A stretch of DNA of 9,234 bases, from the NCBI GenBank assembly GCA_049509635.1, contig JBEKZS010000185.1, positions 1 to 9,234 of the forward strand, written 5' to 3'. The notes below the pieces were generated by a model. That model saw nothing but the letters and a program-made list of their open reading frames with translations. It had not been told where the DNA came from and did not search any database. The stretch's first letter is position 1; each line of letters opens with the position of its first letter. Below are positions 6,534 to 9,234 of the stretch, in pieces. Origin of the DNA: Roseiarcus sp049509635 (GTDB lineage Bacteria; Pseudomonadota; Alphaproteobacteria; Rhizobiales; Beijerinckiaceae). The translations under genes and the position numbers were made by a program.

Positions 6534-7784
6534 TTGGACGCGCTGATCCCTGCGGAACCGGCGACCCCCGAGCAAAGCGTCGAACCCAGGATCGCACGCG
6601 GGGACGCCGATTTCCTGCGCGTCGTCGCGGCGCTGTTCTTCGGCGGCTTTTCGACCTTTTCGCTGCTCTACAGCGTGCAGCCGCTGATGCCGGTCTTCAC
6701 CCGCGTGTTCCACGTCTCCCCCGCCGTCAGCAGCCTTTCGCTGTCGGCGAGCACGGGCGTGCTGGCGGTGGCGATGATCGCCGCCGGCTCGCTTTCGGAA
6801 GTCGTCGGGCGCAAGCCGATCATGGTCGCCTCGCTCGCCGCCGCCGCCGCCGCCACCATGCTCGCCGCGCTCGCGCAGGACTGGACCCAGTTGATCGCGC
6901 TGCGCGCGCTCACCGGCCTTGCGCTTTCCGGCCTGCCGGCGGTCGCGATGGCCTATCTTTCCGACGAGATGGACGGCAGGGCGATCGGCCTCGCCATGGG
7001 GCTGTATATCGCCGGCAGCAGCCTCGGCGGCCTCGCCGGACGGCTCGCGACCGCCGTTCTCGCCGACCGCTGGGACTGGCGCGCGGGCTTCGCCGCGATG
7101 GGCGCGATCGGCCTTGCGAGCGCGGGCCTGCTCTATTTCGCCCTTCCCGATTCGCGCCGCTTCGTCGCCCGACGGCCGGACCCGCGCGCGCTCGTGTCCT
7201 CGCTCGCCGGCCAGTTCGCCGATCCGGGTCTGCGCCTGCTGTTCCTGCTCGCGTTCCTGCTGATGGGCGGTTTCGTCTGCGTCTACAATTACATCGGTTT
7301 CCGGCTGCTGGCGCCGCCGTTCTCGCTGAGCCAGACGACGATCGGCTTCGTCTTCGTGCTCTATCTCACGGGAACGGCGAGTTCGGCGGTCATGGGCGAC
7401 CTCGCCGGCCGGTTCGGGCGCCGGCGGGTGCTGTGGATCGGGGTGGCGACGATCCTCGTCGGCGTGGCCGCGACGCTGCCCGACGATCTGCCGGCGATCA
7501 TTCTCGGCGTCGCCCTGATCACCACCGGCTTCTTCGGCGCCCATTCGATCGCCTCGAGCTGGGTCGGCCTGCGCGCGGCGACCGGGCGGGCGCAGGCCTC
7601 CGCGCTCTATCTGTTCTTCTATTACCTCGGCTCGAGCGTGGCGGGTTCGGCGGGCGGGCTGTTCTATGGGTTCGGCGGCTGGCGCGGGCTCGCCGGCATG
7701 GTCGGCGCGCTCGGGCTGGCGGCGCTCGCGGTCGCGCTGGCGCTGGCGCGGATTCCCCCGCCACGCCATTTGGCGAAGACGTGA
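6534..7784 (+). CDS. MFS transporter, YnfM-like
   Basis: This is a predicted twelve-helix major facilitator of 416 residues, probably a proton-linked exporter in the inner membrane; the substrate is unknown. The TTG start at 6534 is chosen because of the AGGAGGG upstream. It gives a soluble N-tail of about 26 residues before the first helix (FLRVVAALFFGGFSTFSLLY). The opening YSVQPLMPVFTRVFHVSPA resembles the YnfM/YdhP-type drug-efflux branch. MFS motif A occurs after helix 2 (GSLSEVVGRK, 85-94), and its repeat in the second half is GDLAGRFGRRR from residue 288. A cytoplasmic linker between halves carries ARRPDPRALVSSLAGQF. It sits 16 nt after era and 13 nt before recO, in the same direction, so it is likely co-transcribed. 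This is not part of the usual era-recO arrangement. Base composition matches the neighbours, giving no sign of recent transfer. Confidence 0.9.
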   Translation: MDALIPAEPATPEQSVEPRIARGDADFLRVVAALFFGGFSTFSLLYSVQPLMPVFTRVFHVSPAVSSLSLSASTGVLAVAMIAAGSLSEVVGRKPIMVASLAAAAAATMLAALAQDWTQLIALRALTGLALSGLPAVAMAYLSDEMDGRAIGLAMGLYIAGSSLGGLAGRLATAVLADRWDWRAGFAAMGAIGLASAGLLYFALPDSRRFVARRPDPRALVSSLAGQFADPGLRLLFLLAFLLMGGFVCVYNYIGFRLLAPPFSLSQTTIGFVFVLYLTGTASSAVMGDLAGRFGRRRVLWIGVATILVGVAATLPDDLPAIILGVALITTGFFGAHSIASSWVGLRAATGRAQASALYLFFYYLGSSVAGSAGGLFYGFGGWRGLAGMVGALGLAALAVALALARIPPPRHLAKT

Positions 7785-7797
7785 GGGGCCGGGCGGA

Positions 7798-8541
7798 ATG
7801 GAATGGCGCGACGAGGGAATCGTCATCGGCGTGAAGCGGCACGGCGAATCCGCGGTCATCGTCGAAGTCATGACCCGCGCGCATGGCCGCCATCTCGGCC
7901 TCGTGCGCGGCGGCCGCGGCGCACGCCTGCAGGGCTGGCTGCAGCCCGGCAATTCGCTCGGCCTGGTCTGGCGCGCCCGGCTCGAGGAGCAGCTCGGCGC
8001 CTTCGCGGTCGAACCGCTGCATCTGAGAGCGGGGCGACTGATCGGCAGCGGTCTGGCGCTCGCCGGCCTGTCCTATCTCGGCGCGCTGTTGCGCCTGCTG
8101 CCCGAGCGCGATCCGCACGAAGCCCTGCATGGGGCGCTGGAAATCATCGCCGATCATCTCGAGGCGCGCGAGGTCGCGCCCGCGCTGGTCGCGCGCTTCG
8201 AAATGGCGGCGCTCGCCGAACTCGGCTTCCGCCTCGATCTCGAGCGCTGCGCGGCGACCGGCTCGCGCGAGGAGCTGATCTATGTCTCGCCGAAGTCCGG
8301 CCGCGCGGTCAGCGCCGCCGCCGGCGCGCCCTGGCGGGATCGTCTGCTCGCGCTGCCGGGCTTTCTGCGCGCGGCCTCGCTGGCGGACTCGCCGACCGCC
8401 GCGGACCTCGCCGACGCCTTCCGGCTGACCGGCTTCTTTCTCGAACGCGATCTGTTTGGCCCGCGCGGCCTGCCGCTGCCCGACGCGCGGCGGGCGTTCC
8501 TCGGCGCCGCGACGAGGGGCGCCGCGCCCGGCGAGGGCTGA
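7798..8541 (+). CDS. recO: DNA repair protein RecO
   Basis: This is the recombination mediator that, with RecR, helps load RecA on SSB-coated gaps in the RecF pathway. It is 247 residues, the normal size. The protein starts MEWRDEGIVIGVKRHGESAVIVEV, here given as two stretches: MEWRDEG then IVIGVKRHGESAVIVEV. This is the N-terminal OB-fold as in other alphaproteobacterial RecO proteins, and it fixes the ATG at 7798 rather than upstream in-frame starts inside the MFS gene. The C-terminal helical part includes RFEMAALAELGFRLDL, then C151 in ERCAATGS and YVSPKSGRAVS around residue 166, typical of the alphaproteobacterial form. GAGGGG (7783-7788) about 10 nt upstream may serve as Shine-Dalgarno, overlapping the MFS stop. 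It is the last recognisable gene of the operon. Confidence 0.93.
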   Translation: MEWRDEGIVIGVKRHGESAVIVEVMTRAHGRHLGLVRGGRGARLQGWLQPGNSLGLVWRARLEEQLGAFAVEPLHLRAGRLIGSGLALAGLSYLGALLRLLPERDPHEALHGALEIIADHLEAREVAPALVARFEMAALAELGFRLDLERCAATGSREELIYVSPKSGRAVSAAAGAPWRDRLLALPGFLRAASLADSPTAADLADAFRLTGFFLERDLFGPRGLPLPDARRAFLGAATRGAAPGEG

Positions 8542-8717
8542 CCGCCCGATCGGGGCGCGTCCGTCATGCTCCCGCCGGCCGATCGAGGCGCGGGCCGAAA
8601 TCGCGTGCTTTCCGGGCGCCCGCGGGCTAATAGCCGCCTTCGGATCGCGCCGCCGGCGCATGCTGCGCGGCGAGCCGCGGACGGCGTCGCGGTTCGGCGC
8701 CCGTATGACCCGTCGGC
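8542..8717. other. Intergenic stretch after recO, no gene recognised
   Basis: No convincing coding sequence is seen on either strand. It starts with a hairpin-capable CGCCC-GATCG-GGGCG (8543-8557) that lacks a T tract and is only a weak terminator candidate for recO. A short symmetric GGCTA-A-TAGCC follows at 8625-8635. A 12-base element (8702-8713) resembles the 3' end of the neighbouring lipoprotein gene at 9 of 12 positions. Confidence 0.4.
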
Positions 8718-8873
8718 CTAATAGGTGTGGCCCGTCTCGAGCTGGGTTTTGGCGTCGAGCTTCTTGTGCGGCGGCGGCGGCAGGTCGGCCTGGGGCGGCG
8801 GCGGCGGGGGCGCGCAGGCCGCGAGCGACAGCGCCAGGACCATGGCGGCGAAGGATCGGATGAGTGTGGACAT
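8718..8873 (-). CDS. Small proline-rich lipoprotein, unknown function
   Basis: This is a 51-residue predicted lipoprotein on the opposite strand to everything else. The start at 8873 follows GGAG with 5-nt spacing (8882-8879), a good ribosome binding site. The N-terminus MSTLIRSF plus a hydrophobic core ends in the lipobox LAAC (17-20), so Cys20 would be lipidated and the mature part anchored in a membrane. The mature protein is very short: six prolines at 22-27, a second run of four at 32-35, then the polar tail HKKLDAKTQLETGHTY. I do not recognise a family and assign no function. The longer reading of this frame that starts at 9218 is rejected because it would overlap the methyltransferase gene and destroy the signal peptide. 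It lies tail-to-tail with recO and divergent from the next gene. Confidence 0.7.
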   Translation of the reverse strand: MSTLIRSFAAMVLALSLAACAPPPPPPQADLPPPPHKKLDAKTQLETGHTY

Positions 8874-8981
8874 GACGGCTCCAGCTGACGCGAGGCGGCG
8901 CGCATCCCGCGCGCAACCCCTCTCTCCATGCCGATCATGGCGGATTCGCGATGCGCGCGTGGCGACTCCAAGGGTCATGCG
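8874..8981. promoter_or_regulatory. Divergent intergenic region, lipoprotein / rRNA methyltransferase
   Basis: These 108 nt separate two divergently transcribed genes and should hold both promoters. I see the Shine-Dalgarno sites (GGAG on the - strand at 8882-8879; AAGGG at 8970-8974, 7 nt before ATG 8982). There is also a short inverted repeat, CCATG-CCGAT-CATGG (8926-8940). No clear -35/-10 pair stands out on either strand. Confidence 0.45.
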
Positions 8982-9234
8982 ATGACGCCGGGCGCGCGGG
9001 TCGCCGCCGCGATCGAGGTCCTCTCCGACATCGAAGAGCGCCGCCGGCCCGCCGCCGATTCGCTGAAGGACTGGGGCATAGCCCGCCGCTTCGCCGGCTC
9101 GAAGGATCGCTCGGCGATCGCCAGCCTCGTCTATGACGCGCTGCGGCGCAAGGCGTCGTCGGAATGGCTGATGGGCGCGGCGGGCGCGCGCGCCGGCGTG
9201 ATCGGCGCGCTCCGGCAATTGCGCGGCGCCGCCG
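8982..9234 (+). CDS. rsmB: RsmB/Sun-family rRNA cytosine-C5 methyltransferase (3'-truncated)
   Basis: Only the first 84 codons are visible; the frame stays open to the window end. The start ATG at 8982 has AAGGG 7 nt upstream, and an earlier ATG at 8977 stops after two codons. The visible part is the N-terminal NusB-like helical RNA-binding region: AAAIEVLSDIEERRRPAADS, then LKDWGIARRFAGSKDRSAIA and SLVYDALRRK. This pattern is characteristic of alphaproteobacterial RsmB/NOP-type enzymes that methylate 16S rRNA using SAM. The catalytic SAM domain with its two cysteines would lie beyond the window, so activity and exact target cannot be judged. The symbol is by resemblance only; paralogous NOP-type methyltransferases with the same N-domain are possible. 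Confidence 0.8.
   Translation, partial: MTPGARVAAAIEVLSDIEERRRPAADSLKDWGIARRFAGSKDRSAIASLVYDALRRKASSEWLMGAAGARAGVIGALRQLRGAA

Noticed and set aside
6444..7952. Long - strand open frame (502 codons) opposite the MFS gene
   Set aside because: The translation is low-complexity and rich in Arg, Glu and Ala, as expected from reading a GC-rich membrane-protein gene backward. The + strand encodes an intact MFS protein.
8543..8557. Hairpin CGCCC-GATCG-GGGCG just after recO as terminator
   Set aside because: The stem is only 5 bp and there is no following T run, so it was kept as a weak note within the intergenic entry and not called.

Overview
The window is very GC-rich, densely coded and almost entirely on the + strand. 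Gene content and protein style suggest an alphaproteobacterium, most likely of the Hyphomicrobiales (Rhizobiales). The clues are the lepB-rnc-era-recO block, a RecO starting MEWRDEG, and an RsmB-type methyltransferase N-terminus of alphaproteobacterial style. This placement is inferred from family resemblance, not from a search.

Left part (1-2866): the 3' part of a purine/nucleoside-type ABC importer cassette. It holds two BPD_transp_2-family permeases joined by an ATGA overlap, the first cut by the window edge, then a secreted BMP-family (PnrA/Med-like) binding protein. The ATPase is not in view and probably lies upstream. A strong intrinsic terminator (2840-2866) closes the cassette.

Middle (2867-8541): a short non-coding stretch with two more inverted repeats and a plausible sigma70-type promoter (-35 at 2917, -10 at 2940). 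It leads into a probable six-gene operon with gaps of 63, 1, -8, 16 and 13 nt. The genes are two complete tandem type I signal peptidases (lepB copies 1 and 2), rnc (RNase III), era (ribosome-assembly GTPase), an MFS transporter of YnfM type, and recO (recombination mediator). Protein export, RNA processing, ribosome maturation and DNA repair are thus likely transcribed together. The lepB duplication and the MFS gene are the departures from the usual lepB-rnc-era-recO order.

Right end (8542-9234): a short stretch with no recognised gene, a 51-residue proline-rich lipoprotein on the - strand, a divergent intergenic region of 108 nt, and the first 84 codons of an RsmB/Sun-type rRNA cytosine methyltransferase that runs off the window.

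No mobile element, CRISPR array, tRNA or rRNA was seen. I did not find a clearly new multi-gene system. The most noteworthy item is the tandem pair of intact signal peptidases. They are colinear residue for residue through the catalytic boxes, and both carry the same long loop after the first catalytic box.
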